Positions 21,681-34,222 are shown, counted from the first letter of the stretch. The stretch: DNA of 64,000 nt from Actinostola sp. cb2023 (GCA_033675265.1 JAUJYZ010001261.1:47501-111500), one strand, 5' to 3'. The notes: a model not told the origin generated them from the letters alone. A program made the numbers and translations.

Positions 21681-24281
21681 TACTCAAACTGCAACTGTGC
21701 AAGTAGATTAGCATCATCCATCTCTAAAATTTGAGCCACAAACTCTTTCTTTTTGCCAAAGTTATCAACAAGGTAGACACAGACGAAATCACCCTCAGCA
21801 GGATCTGCAATCTTCAAGTTGTCTTGTGGGACTTCGTTTACACCATCTTGAGGCTCTGGTTCTGTTTCTTCATCATCGGTTGAACTTCCATTAACCTTTT
21901 TCCACTGTAGTACTTTCTTTGACCACATTTCTACATGTTCCTTGTTAAGACAGGCTTCACTGTCTCCATGGAAGCAATTCTGGCAATAACAGGCCAACTT
22001 ACGTACCAAAAGATTTCTTGGTTTTCCCATATTCTTGGCAGAATGTAATTGCTGGGTGCCTTTCAATGTCTTGGCTTCTGCTTCTGGTCTGTCTCTAACC
22101 ACTTCCTCCTTATCAACAAAGACAAAGTGTCTTTCTGAGTATTCACAAGCGCCAGATGGTTTCAGGTCATGCTCAAGTTTAGCCTTGCAGTAACTAAACA
22201 AAGACTTTGCATCACTTATTACAGCTTTCTCACTGAGGACCGCTCGGGAACAAACATTTTTAACAACAGCACCCAGTCCATCACAGACACTTTTGCCATG
22301 ACTTGTTTCAAAAACGTTCCTGGTAAGTCCAAGTTTGTGTGATGAGATGTCAGCAAAGCTTGTTCAGCCTTTGTATTGACTTGCTGCCCCATCGGTCCAC
22401 TGATGCACATCCTTTAGTGAAGGTATTTCTCTCTTTGCAAAATCAAGTGCATGCTCTTCAAAAAGCTTTACCCCATGAGAATCATGCTTGCTATCATTGC
22501 TCACACCAATAATCGAACTCTTTATCAAGGCCTCTTCTCCCTCGATGGTCCTTCTGTAGTACAGCATCATTGGGTGGAGAGTAACTTGAGTCGGTTCAAA
22601 GAATGCACTCTGGACTTCATGCTGATAGCGACAGCTATAATTTTCACTATAGTCCATCACCATCATCACTTCATTAGGTTGTAAGTGCTTCTTGCAAGTT
22701 GACATTTACAAATGCTGCCAATTTGCCCTGAAAAGGTGGCTTGGTAACTTCTTCAAGTCATCTTTATACATCTGAAGGAAAGTCTTGGCAGATGTTTCCT
22801 TTGCTACGCAAGATGTTACCCGCTTTGGTTTTCCATTCTTTTGTATTGTGACGTACTCCCAGCAATACCAGGCTATCTTTTCGTCCTCCACCTGTCTAAG
22901 AATATCCTCATACTGGCCAATTACCTGGTGTGTACCACACTGGTCACATGATCTGTCCAAGCACCTGGCTTTCGGAGTTTCAGTCTCCTTATCATAAGGG
23001 CATAGCGTTGCATCTGCTATTTCCTTTTTACTCCTTTTGAAAAGGAGCAATTGATCCTTGCTTATGGAAAAAGGGTTTGGTGTTTGCTTCTGAATAAACT
23101 TTTTAAGGGCTTCGACCTTCAGGGCTACATTACAACATGGTTTACATAGACATGATCTTCTATTTGTTTCTGATACCCATTTCACTTGCAAGGGCTTGAA
23201 CTTGCGAAATGTTGTAAAACCAATCTTTTTGTCTGGATTCTCTTGTTTGAAAAGCTTGAAGGTTTCATGCAAAGTCATTGTCATCAAATGTTTTTGTACC
23301 ACACTGACTTTTCCATCTATGTCTTTTATCTTGCAAACATCTTTCTTGCTTGGGAGCTCTTTGCTGATATCTCCTCTAAGATAAAAATCTTCTACTTCTT
23401 TCTTGACCACCTCAGAAATCTTATCTTTCCTTTTTTTTCTTGCCTTGATCTCCCAAAATTTGTTTTTTGCTGTCAGTTTCTTCACACTGAGCTGCTTCTT
23501 CAGCTTTCCTTTCGAACCGTACTTCACTTTTATGCGAGCTGCCACTTGAAGAAGAGCATTGTAGACAATTTTTTTGTTTCCTTGTGTACTACCTTTTGGC
23601 TTCAACTGATGTATGTGCTTGTGCAAAGACTGCAATGTATTGTTTTCATATTCCAAAGTTTTTTTACTTCTCGGAGAGTTGCCATCCTGATGTTGTTTGG
23701 GAGTTTGCTAGCTTTTTTAAAACTCTGGTCTTTCGCTTCGGTGTGATTGGAAGTGCAGCCTTTGCTTTTTTAATTGCTCTTTTCTGAGAAGATTTGGAAG
23801 CAAATGGGTTTTCTGTTGAAGTAGGTGTACCTGTAGGTGTTGGTCCAGCAGATATCTTCACTTTGAGTCTCCACTTCTGCGCCCTCAGCACCGCCTGCTT
23901 TTTATTCGCTATTTTGTTGTCTCTTGAGAGTTTAGCTTTCTGTGCCTTTCTTTTGATTGCTTCTCTTTTTTTGGCTGCAGATTTTCTTGCTTCCTCATGA
24001 GGCAACAGCTGTTGCTCTTTCTCCTTTTTCTGTGCTCTATACCTCCTCATCTCCAACATCTTCTTTCTTCTTACTTCTTGTTTGAATTTTGTACTTTTTC
24101 TTTCTAACTTGGCCTTTTCTTCAGCTCTCTTTTTCCTTTTTCTCTCCCTGTCCTTTCTCTTCTGCTCCTCATATCGAACATGATCTTCTTTGACATTTGC
24201 TCGGTATCTTTTCTTTTTTGTTGTGTTTGGAAGAACATTTTCTTCTCCTTTTCTTTTCTTTCTTTTCCCTAGAGATTCCAT
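21681..24281 (-). pseudogene. Transposase-like gene of the 6.45-kb element, broken
   Basis: The ATG at 24,281 opens a very basic, coiled-coil-like N-terminus (205 codons). A single-base frameshift near 23,700 leads into a 316-codon frame, which is followed without a break by the frame ending DGAASQYKG. Then an in-frame TGA at about 22,364 interrupts a frame that otherwise continues through TSHGKSVCDGLGAVVKNVC to a stop near 21,681. Motifs in order: Cys cluster RRSCLCKPCCN, a second cluster RCLDRSCDQC, MDYSENYSCRYQ, HQWTDGAASQYKG, and the HGKSxCDGxG block. Asp residues in MDYSEN and WTDGAA are plausible DDE-type catalytic residues (inference). Roughly 850 codons if read through. Proteins of this shape occur widely in invertebrate genomes, but I cannot name the superfamily. 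Confidence 0.65.
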
Positions 24282-25679
24282 TCTTCAGAGAAATGAAGCA
24301 CAGGCAGTCAAAACTAGTCTGTCATGAAAGAAAGCCTATTGGCTTGGTAACCAGGCAAAATAGGGAATTGTGGATATCAAGCTTTTAAGATGCAAATTAG
24401 TTCAAAACAGTTAATGTGTCTGAAACTTTTGTTAGAAAAATCCCTTATCTGTTTTTGAAAAACATTTTTAGACATGTAATATTATAAGATTTTGAAGTTT
24501 GAATAATTTTCAATATCTGGAGTGATAAAGTTGTTATTTACAAATTTTGCTGTTTCATTCAGAACTGCCAAATAATGAGTGACAGTTAATAAAGTTGTCA
24601 TATTAAAATGTATGACTAGGTATTTTTAGTCAACTGAAATGAATATTTGGTTAAATTTTAATCTAAGGCTGAAAAGAGTACTGTGGTATATAGAGGGTAC
24701 AGACACTACAAGGGGGTACGGACACTACAAATTGGCATTCAATTGCTAATTTCCAGACAGGCAAAAAACAAAATCTGAATATAGTCACACCACCTTACTA
24801 AGCATACCTACTACCAATAGTAGCTTGAGCTGTTACATGTTTAGACAAGTAGTTCTTGAGAACCACATGGGGGTACGGACACTACAGGATTTTTGCCAAA
24901 TCTAATTCCTTGGCTTTCAAATTCTCTGCCAACTCAAATCCTAATACATTACAGAGGAAACATTGCTGAACATTATGTGGAGCTCAAAAGGTACACAAAA
25001 ATGAACTGGCAAAGGAAAATGAACTGCCTGCTGTTATAAAACTGCATCATTTCTGCACAGGTCTTCACTATTTCCAATTTGCATAACATACATAACCTTA
25101 AGAAATTTGTGTCCCCTGTTATGAAATATTACATATTACATCACCCTATTTTATGCTTTCCATACCTTAAGCTGTTTAAATATAGTTTTTCCCAGGAGCA
25201 AACATATAATAATCCAGTTATAACATAGACAATAAAAGTAAGAAATCTCAAGTGACCCTGCATAACGCTGAAATTTGGCATTTTTATCACTTTTCTGAGC
25301 CTCAGAATTTTAGAATCAGCATTATGGTGGGAATTTTTTGCTATGTACCATTAGGCATAGATGATTTGTTGGTAATAGTAACAAAACTTCAACAAATATC
25401 TTCTAATTAGATTTATCTGATCATAACATGTCCTCTTTCAACTTTGCCACCCTGATTGTGCTCTAGCCGTTTACATTAGATACGGTTACTTTTGCTCATT
25501 TGGTAAATCAAAACGACCAGAGAACGACACATCAAACTATCAAACATAACCAAGCTGAAGGTGTGAAATGTTTGTTTACGATACGAAGTGAGTTCTTGAG
25601 AAGATTATTATTCACATAAACGACTTGTTTGATCCTAAATCTTTTGCTCAAAAGCCTTTATTACCAAATGAAATACATT

Positions 25680-26204
25680 TACAGTCAACTCTCTCGTAAG
25701 CGGACACCCTCGGCAATTGAAAAAAGTGTCCGTTAGTAGAGCTGTCCGCTTATGAGAACTATTCCCGTAAGCGGACACCAAAGAAAAATAGGGTGAATGC
25801 CCGTTTACGGGAGAGTTAATTACGTTTTAATCGGTAGAGAAAAATAGCAACTGAACCGTACACCTTGCTTCCCCGCGGACAAATGGAGATTTGACAAAAT
25901 CGATCCCCACTGTTCTGTTGCTCTGTAAAAGGTCATATTTTTGTTGATTTATTGCAAATTAAAGACAAATTCCATTGCCGAAAGTCCATTATTATATGGT
26001 GTGTCCGCTTACGAGAGAGTGTAAACAAAAGAAAAATCCAATTTTCATTTTCAAAAGTGTCCGCGTCCGCTTACGAGGGAGTGTCCGCTTACGGGAATGT
26101 GTAAATACAGAGTTTGACTGGGAGGTAAAACGGGGATTTGAAAAGGTGTCCGTAAGTAGAGCTGTCCGCTTACGAGAGTGTCCGTTAGCGGAGAGTTGAC
26201 TGTA
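25680..26204. mobile_element. Tc1/mariner-type MITE with AGTCAACTCTC ends
   Basis: TACAGTCAACTCTCTCGTAAG at the left mirrors TTAGCGGAGAGTTGACTGTA at the right, flanked by TA. Several GTCCGCTTACGAGAG sub-repeats in both orientations fill the interior. No transposase; open frames here are repeat-derived. Confidence 0.8.
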
Positions 26205-28377
26205 TTTGGAATCTGGATGAATCTGAACATTTCTCAAACACTTGTTTCGGAGTTTACTTGTTAGTTTGTTTTGGTGTTGTGTGACACCAGCCACGCGTGC
26301 AGCGTGAACCATATCAAACCGGTCACGAACTTGAGAAAGTGCGATATCTTCATACTCCTAACTTTAGTTCCTCTCAAGGTATAATTTTAAGATGTCTTAA
26401 GACATGAATTCCAAGTCTAATGACCGATCAGAGCGGCTGTCAGTGAATAATTTTCATAAACTTGTCATCACTTCGCGTTTCAGCGAACGACATACTGATC
26501 GTAATTTTTCGTCAAAGCAGATAAAACGTCATAAAGTGCTTTCATCTTATCGAATAATCGACTGATTTGTTGTGGGATCCTTGCACATATGAGCTTCAAC
26601 TCGAACGAATATATTATCTTTGCGGGTGAATCAATTAATTTTGCATATTATTGCGTTCTATTGTCTTTTGCCGTGAAACGCAAATTGCGGTTTTTATGAA
26701 TAATGACCAAGGCGCAACAGAAAACCGCAAAAGGTCGCAAATTGCGGTTCTCTTAAAGAAGTCTTTTTGCAGCGCAATTGCGGTTCTTAGCTGTTGCAAT
26801 AATTTTAGGCGGTACTGTATAAATCACATTTATCATATCATGTTGTCATAATGTGAGTATTTTCTCCTACAGTAAGCTTTAGAAACAATGATTCAACAAG
26901 TTTGTTTACGATCATCAACTGCTGTTGTCATGTTGTGAGACGAAGTGCAAGGACGCTTCGTTCGTCGGTTGTTCGATTTCTTGTAAAAAAAATCAATTTA
27001 GATATAATTTAACACAAGTCAAAATACTATAAAACTTCCCCTTGCTGTTTAAGCTAAAAAAGAGCTAAGTTTCGTGCATGTACATAAACTATAGACCCAA
27101 ATATATGTCATACGTTGGTATGTTTGTTGTTTGCCTGCTTCGACTTCATGTTCAATGTCACGCTCGCTTCGATCGCACTGGACTATAAAATGTTCCTAAT
27201 CATTTACAGTATTTATTTTTGAGAGACTCATTGTATCGGGCTTATAATTATTTTGGTTTTGAACCACGATTCTTGATATAATTACACGTATATTACGAAC
27301 ATTAGAGAGTTTAAGCAACACGTTTACGGCGAACGCCAAACGTTAGGATTGACTTTTGAGTTTCGCTTTGAAAACGTCAAATAAACGGGAAAACTTCCAA
27401 ATGAATACTTATGTTTTTAAGAACGAGAAAATGAATGAATAAACCTTTTATTTAAACAGGGTTGTCCCTGACCTCGTTTACGTCTAAACACGAAAGGATA
27501 GAGAGCAAATGCAGCGAAACCATGATCACGTGTACAGTTTTGACGTTTGGCGTTCGCATCCAACAGTTTGATCGCCGTTGGATTCAATTTATTTGCACTA
27601 CACTCAAACTACACTCAGCCTGCGTGTAACGTAAACAAAAGACTGTATAACAAAGGCGAAACTACACTCAAACTACACTCAGACTACACTCAGATTACAT
27701 TCAGTTTACACTCAGACTCCACGCAGACTCCACGCAGACTCCATGCAAAACGATGTTAACATACTTCTAAGCATGACCTTTTGTAATAAATAACTCCTGG
27801 GGTTTTATAATAAACGGAATAGTTGAATATTCGCTGTGGATTATTCCTATAAAACAATGAAACCAAAACATTTACAAACACAAGCAAAACGTTTGAGTAG
27901 CTAGATAATCTAGTGCAGGATAAATATCTCAATAGCGAAAATATATAAGCAATTCAAATTATATTTCAAGTCTTCCATCAGTGAAGTCGCAGCGCTGATT
28001 CACAGGGACCAGTTGTATTAATTCTGAAAGACAAATAATATTTGGTTCAACAATAAACTGGCGAGTTTTAATACTTCCTCAATACAAACTATAACTAGAT
28101 AAATTGTATATAACACTTACCATCATATTCATTTGAGTCATGTCAAGAAATCTATCCAGAAGACAGGCTTCATCTCCGGGCTTCATCTGCTTCACTGGGT
28201 GACATGTTTAGTCATATTTAGCGGACTAATCTTGGTGGCTTTTTTGACATCAAATTCATCTTCCGATGGCAATTGTTCTAAACTACATGGTAAATAACTA
28301 TATTGCGAAGACTTGGAGCCACTTTTTTAGTAATTTCAGGGAAAAGACAGGTTCGAATCGGAGCTCAAACTTGAGCC
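26205..28377. other. Stretch without a recognised gene
   Basis: Includes an AAATTGCGGTT repeat cluster (about 26,680-26,790), an inverted pair around GGCGAACGCCAAACGTT (27,318 and 27,541-27,557), and ACTACACTCA tandem units (27,598-27,745) leading to a right MITE end at about 27,775. A relative of 27,318-27,400 is at 31,669-31,740. Confidence 0.55.
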
Positions 28378-29754
28378 TACAGTACCGGTCAGAAGTATCT
28401 TAACATTTTTTGCGTGTATTCTGAGTGTAAACTGCGTGTGCATGTTGAGTGTAGTACACTCAGTTGAGTGTATTACACTCAGGTGCGTTGAGTCCACGCG
28501 AACGAGTGTAGTAACTACACGCACTTCCGAAGCTCATTAACTTCTCTCCATTGTGTTCGCAAACAAAGAAAATTACATGTGAAAAAACTCAGAACGAGTT
28601 GTTTCGACGATGATAGTTCGATCTTAGAATAGTGACCTATTTGGACTAACCTCTGTGAATGGAGTTTACCAAAACGCTAAAGTTATGTTACGTCGTAACA
28701 TCTCAATTACAAGACCGAAACATTTGAACCTTGTGACCTTCAAAGTAAATAATCGATTGAGTAATCGTGGTTTACGCTTGTAAAACTTTGGGAAACCCAT
28801 GGAAGAAAACAGAAGAGAGTTTAAGTAACTACTTTACTTTATGGACCGGCAATTGGCGATCGAAACTCAGCTTAAAGAATGGCGTGAACCAGAACAAAAC
28901 GGTCACAACTTGTGTAAAGACCGGTGACGCGACGATAACGATCTCTGTTTTATCAATCTGATAAATCGTTCTAAAACCATCTGAAAATCTTTCTCTGGTC
29001 ATAATTTTCAGTCAGTTACAGCTGAATATTTGAGATCCAAGTTTTAAAGCTCAAAAACTAAAATAGAAACGAAAATACCGTAAAGAATGTTCCGAGGTGA
29101 CAGACGAGTAATTTGCATATATTAGTTGTCACCTTTAGGTTTGTCTAGATTGAAGTTGAAGCACGAACATTTTGTGAACTATTTGCAGTAAAAAGACCAT
29201 ATTTATGATAGCATTATTCAAATGTTAGTTTTGGAGATATATTTGGACAATATTATGTCAATTTGTGTTGAGAATGTGTGACAAGCCACAGCCGTACGGA
29301 AGCCGTAACGCTCTAATTACAGTCCATGGGAATAAACCTGTTTTGCTGCTGTTTTACATTGTAAAATGGTTGTTTTCTTGACTGTGTAATAGCGTTCTAC
29401 AATAAACATCTGTTATAAAATAATCAATCCGTACAGTTAACGAACTTCTGTAGCGAAAAATAGTTCCACTGCTAAAATTGTAAACAATAACATCGGCGGT
29501 ATCGCCGCATCGGTTTTACGGATTATGTAAATGTTCCGTGATCGAACCAAACTTTCTAAAGACTGATTGCTCTTTTCTTTATGGAACAAAGACCAAACAA
29601 AGGACTGTATAACAAAAGAAAACTACACGCAGTGTGAGTGTACTACACTCAGTGAAGTAGGTGCGTGTACTACACTCAGATGAGTGTAGTTGTGAGTGTA
29701 CTACACTCAAATTACACGCACACGCATGTTAAGATACTTCTGACCGGTACTGTA
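28378..29754. mobile_element. 1.4-kb mariner-type non-autonomous element
   Basis: TACAGTACCGGTCAGAAGTA at 28,378 and TACTTCTGACCGGTACTGTA ending at 29,754 are perfect inverted repeats, continuing inward (TCTTAACAT). Subterminal GAGTGTAGTACACTCA palindromic units are present at both ends. No transposase frame was recognised. Similar ends occur at 16,650, 27,775, 30,069, 30,996 and 58,001. Confidence 0.8.
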
Positions 29755-30099
29755 TGACGTCAGAACGAGTTTTAGTCGATGTTCAACCACATAATTTTTT
29801 AGATTTCCTCTGCATATTTGGATTTATCTAAGACTAATGATCAGTTTCATGTATAAAAATGTGGGAAATAATGGACTTCATTTACATCATAGTGGCACTT
29901 TAAATATGCAAATATCCTAGATAATATTTTTTTGGCCTTACAATTCTGTCTGAAAGTGTATTTCTAACAGATATCTGTGGATTAGTAAGAACTCATAATT
30001 TTATTGATGAGTTTATGAATTTGTTTCTTGCAAGGTAATCGAAATATGTTTCGCCGGCTGTCAGCTACAGTACCGCTCAAAAGTAACTTACCAGGCTCT

Positions 30100-30225
30100 T
30101 GCGATACGAGTTTGTCGTATCGGAGACGAGAAACTTGTATCGCGAGATGAGAAACTCGTATCGCGAGACGATAAACTCGTATCACGATGCGATAAACTTG
30201 TATCGCGGGACAATAAACTCGTATG
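30100..30225 (+). repeat. Degenerate 21-bp minisatellite
   Basis: Units near GTATCGCGAGACGATAAACTC, about six copies with point changes, starting just inside a CAGTACCGCTCAAAAGT MITE end at 30,069. Confidence 0.85.
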
Positions 30226-30229
30226 GCCT

Positions 30230-32090
30230 ATACATGTACATTATTCTCGATACAGGATTATTCAAACCGTTAGTGCTACGATTCATTGCCGAGAAACTTT
30301 TTAATTCACTACTATTCGATCGTCATTTCTTGGATCTACCATTACATTTCTAAAGTTAGTAAGGAAAAGTAAACTCAACGAACCTCATTTAACGTTGGTA
30401 ACTCGTAGTAACAGTAATTCAACTGACAAACCTGAGGCCGACAGTGCGCACTTTACTCCCCTCCATTTTACGGGTTGTACGCATTAGGAAGACAGTTGAA
30501 CTGTTAGTACATGTTTATTGCGAATGCTTTCATTCATGATCTGCCAGTACAATGTATGATCGACCCATATGTTTTCGTACCGGCCGGGTTTCTTTGGAAA
30601 TCTGTGTGTTTGTTATTGATCTATGATTTGAATTACTTTACTTTGTGTTCTCAATATTTTAAAAGAATGTTTACTGCGAGGTGAATGACGATCTGATACG
30701 ATCAATAAGCTTATTTACCTGCATGTGTGCTTGGATTCAGACGCGATGCTGTTGTTTTGTGCTTTTACCATTGGAAAATACATTATCGGAACATTTTACG
30801 CTAGAGTCGCGTGTGTTATTAGACCACTTCACGATGTAAGGGGCATGATGGTTAATCAGGGCAAAATTATTAAGAAAGATACCGGCGAAAGATAGACTTC
30901 ATATCTCCATGTTTAGTCTAATGTTTGATATATAACTTTTTTGTGCTGATCGAGAAACCTTTTATTTTCAAATCTTAGCCTTTTACATATATATACAGTA
31001 CTGCTTAGAATTTGCGTGGAATCTGGGTGTAGTCTGAGTGTAGTCTGTGTGTATACACTCAAACTACACTCAACTTTTTACCTCATTACAGGCTTGACTG
31101 ACTTTTACACGCAGCCGTTAATTTGCATTTCCGAAAGAAACTGCGTATGCCTACAAACATTACGTGGTTTTAATTTGTTTGTGGTAACGATTATACCTTA
31201 CCATAAAGTAAAGTAGAACATATGCAATCTTGAAGAAGCTTCACGTAATACAGCTAGTATATAAGACGATAAAGGCCGCAAAAAGTTTAAATCGAACTCT
31301 TGAAATCATAATCCTACAGTTGTATCTATAAACAACATTCATTCACGTCTTTCCCACCAACTTTCGGTATTATCAGTTCTAAAAATCAAGGTTCATTAGC
31401 ATGCACGTGAGAATGTTATGTTTGAGACACTTGATTGAAACAAGTCTACGGGAACCAGGGCATGAAACAACCTTACATACAAACACTGTTAGTAAAACTA
31501 CTGAATCGCTATGGTACTAGTACTGTAAAAGGTTGAGAGATCTTTAGAACTTTCAGTGTTATTTAGCCCTGTAGCGAATAAAGTTCTCGCAATTTGCAAA
31601 GCCAGATCGAGCTAGATTTCAAAGGCTGTTTTCTTGTTGTATTTCAATCGATCGCGTGCATCAAGTTCACGGCGAACGCTAAACGTCAGATTGACTTTTG
31701 AGTTTCGCTTTAAGAACGTCACTAAACGGGAAAAACTTCTATATTTCAAAGATCGTAAAACAAAACTCTTCCATATTTCATACATTATAAAATGATTATA
31801 AACAATGAAGTCAGTTCGCTTCTAAAACTTTACTTCAAACATCTTCTAGCTTTATATTTCTAGCAATAAACACATGAAATACGATCTATAATTCTTAAGA
31901 CACAGCATGAGAATGTTATTAAAAGTCTTTGCCTGACGCCTAATGAGTTTTCACTACGATCATAATGCGATGCTCTAAGTTAACGCCAGGACTTATTTAA
32001 ACAACAAAGATCCATCTCGAGAAAAAAACTTAATGTACACTTTCAATGTGTAGACTGCAACCAATATTTCGGTTGTAAAAATATCAGTTA
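30230..32090. other. Stretch without a recognised gene; one unit related to the 212-bp satellite
   Basis: A MITE end is at 30,996. 31,790-31,990 matches one unit of the 58,130-59,160 satellite (AAACTTTACTTCAAACATCT, ACGATCTATAATTCTTAAGA) as a single copy. No coding signature. Confidence 0.55.
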
Positions 32091-32092
32091 CA

Positions 32093-32285
32093 AACACTCA
32101 AGCGAAATATCGGTTGGAGGTAACCGAAATATCGTTTGGGAAAGCGAAATATCGGTTCCAGTCAACTGAAATATCGTTTAGCGCTCAAAACGATCAACCG
32201 ATATTTCGGCGGAATTCAGGTGCCGATATTTCGTTTCAGCCGATATATCGCCAGCGATATATCGCTGAACTAGCGTGACAAACTT
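32093..32285. repeat. Cluster of CGAAATATCGGTT motifs in both orientations
   Basis: About ten copies of CGAAATATCG(G/T)TT or its complement, then two CGATATATCG palindromes, within 190 bp. Spacing is irregular, so it is not a simple tandem array. Confidence 0.75.
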
Positions 32286-32299
32286 TCTGACTGTACTGC

Positions 32300-32690
32300 A
32301 TTTTCGTTCAAACGAAAGCACTAAAGAATGGCTTGTGGTTAAAAAGACAGTAAACGAAGAACCAAGGCCGACAAAATTTGACGGGAAAAGAGCCGACTAC
32401 CTTGAAGAGTCGGAGGCTGCTCATGCGAAGTCGTTTAAAATATCCGAGTAAGAGTTTTTGGAAATCAAGAAAGGAAAGAATAAACTTGTTAAAAATGGCT
32501 AAATTAAGAAAATAAACTGCCGCACTTTTAAGAACGGACCTCCGTAAAAAAACTTTTGAGCAAAAGCCTGAACCAAACTTTAAATACGACCATTCTTAAT
32601 CTATTCCTATAGGTAATAAATGATAGCAATTTGAAAGGAATCGGTTTTCTCAGACAATGACACTTAACTGGAAACTGGATGGCAGTAAAT
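32300..32690 (+). repeat. Deletion derivative of the 52-57 kb inverted-repeat element
   Basis: AAAGCACTAAAGAATGGCTT to TTTGAAAGGAATCGG matches 57,085-57,671 on the same strand with an internal deletion, and the arm at 52,347-52,935 in reverse. The match continues into TTTTCTCAGACAATGACACTTA, which also flanks 52,300-52,330. Confidence 0.7.
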
Positions 32691-33149
32691 AATTACTGGT
32701 GTCGTGGTCTGTCAAGCAAAGAAACACATTGAAACGTAATTCTCACGCTACAGGGCTTCAGAACATTTGAAACGCATGAAATCCAGATAAAAACGGAACA
32801 GAACTCGAGAATCCGCATGCTTGGACGAATTTGCAAAACCGAAATAAAATATAATGTAATCCCAAAAACCGCATGCAAAATAGTCCAAAACCGCGAATCC
32901 GCAAACCCCCACACGCATGGTCAGAAAGAGCCTAAAATGTCTTTTGTTGGAATAACTTCTACAGTTTATTTCCGTATAGAAACAAAACTTCAGTGAGAAT
33001 CAACATAATTGTAACTGCAATTGTGTACTCACAGTACACTGTCAAATTCATACAAACTATATGTACATGATAATAATTTTAACTATTTGTATTTTAAAAT
33101 TCAAAGAAAATAAGCTTCATCTATGCTGTTTTTTTACGGATTTATTCCA

Positions 33150-33806
33150 AGCTTTCGGGTTTCAGACCCATCGGCAGGGAAATGATGGTACAATGCAATG
33201 CTTCAATCAAAAATTACGTACAATAACACAACAACAATGGCTACTAAGGTGACAAAAATAACGGTACAGAACGCGAGCTAGAAATAAAACAAAGTGCGCG
33301 TGCGTGACAAAATAGATCACAAAAATACTACTGATAGTTCAAACTAATTACTAATCTTAGAAATTAAAGGTGTGTAACTTGATGGAATAGTTCTTCCACA
33401 ATCTCGGTTAAACAACACATTACAACGACTAGCAATAAAAAACGCCTCAATCCATCTACGTTTGTTCCAACAATGTTTCTTGGCAAGAATTCTCGAATTC
33501 TTCCACTCAATGTTGTGGTTCATTTTATTTGCATGTTCAGCTAAAGCTGACATCTCAGCCTTCCCATACACTAGCCATGTGCTCTTTTTGCCTTGTCATC
33601 ATTGATCTACCCGTCTCTCCAATATATTTGACATCACAATCGCCACAGGGTATTTTGTAAACCACTCCTGTACTTGTCTCTTTTGGTAGTACATGTACAT
33701 CTTTTGGTCTCGATGGCTCTTGTTTTAGTGTTATGAATGGTTTAACTGAGGATCTTATTTCATGAGACTGGAGTATGCGCTGTATCTTTTCAGTTACACC
33801 CTGTAT
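33150..33806 (-). pseudogene. Penelope-like retroelement 3' fragment (GIY-YIG endonuclease)
   Basis: On the minus strand a frame from about 33,806 reads GVTEKIQRILQSHE, then STGVVYKIPCGDCDVKYIGE (GIY-YIG core), TGRSMMTRQKEH. After a one-base shift near 33,570 it continues with SALAEHANKMNHNIEW, ends RDCGRTIPSSYTPLI and stops at 33,344. This is the usual C-terminal endonuclease domain of Penelope-like elements, which cuts target DNA for reverse-transcription-primed insertion. The reverse transcriptase is missing. The 3' untranslated part ends in a hammerhead-like motif (33,150-33,178). Confidence 0.75.
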
Positions 33807-34055
33807 TAAGATAATCTATCATAAGTTTTTACTTACGAGTGAATAAAACAGAACAGATGATAGCCGATAGCTGTTAAAGTTTTGTTTAAATACAAAGAAA
33901 ACATAATATCGAGGACTTTAATACTTGGCGGCGGCTCCTGTATGGGAAGCCGAAGTGGACAAAAAGTTGTTGAGATCTTTTTCTCCTTCGAGTGTTCATT
34001 TCTCCAGACGAGAAACATTATATCCATTCCAGAATGAAATGTTTATCGGACCAGA

Positions 34056-34222
34056 ATATTTTTTCGATCGAGATTTTTTTTCCGATCGAGATTTTTGTTC
34101 TGATCGAGATTTTTGTTCCGATGGAGATTTTTTGTCCGATCAAGATTTTTTTTCTGATCGAGATTTTTTTTCCGATCGAGATTTTTTTTCCGATCGAGAT
34201 TTTTTTTCCGATCGAGATTCCC
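34056..34222 (+). repeat. Subterminal 18-20-bp repeat array, left
   Basis: About nine units of (T)nCCGATCGAGA with substitutions (TCTGATC, GATGGAG). Mirrored by the array at 40,160-40,375. Possibly transposase binding sites. Confidence 0.9.

Larger units (their letters stand above)
19017..25469. mobile_element. 6.45-kb DNA transposon with terminal inverted repeats
   Basis: CGGCTAGAGCACAATCAGGG followed by TGGCAAAGTTG at the left end is mirrored exactly by CAACTTTGCCA...CTCTAGCCG at the right end (31 bp). The body carries a minus-strand transposase-like pseudogene (21,681-24,281). Five copies of GGGGGTACGGACACTACA or close variants sit subterminally, two on the left (19,203; 19,592) and three on the right (24,694; 24,712; 24,869), all in the same orientation. 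Target-site duplication is unclear (TTTT versus TTTA flanks). The family could not be named; a Sola-like assignment is one possibility. Confidence 0.75.

Noticed and set aside
22451..24388. Plus-strand open frames of 60-186 codons
   Set aside because: Shadows of the minus-strand transposase-like gene, whose motifs are convincing.
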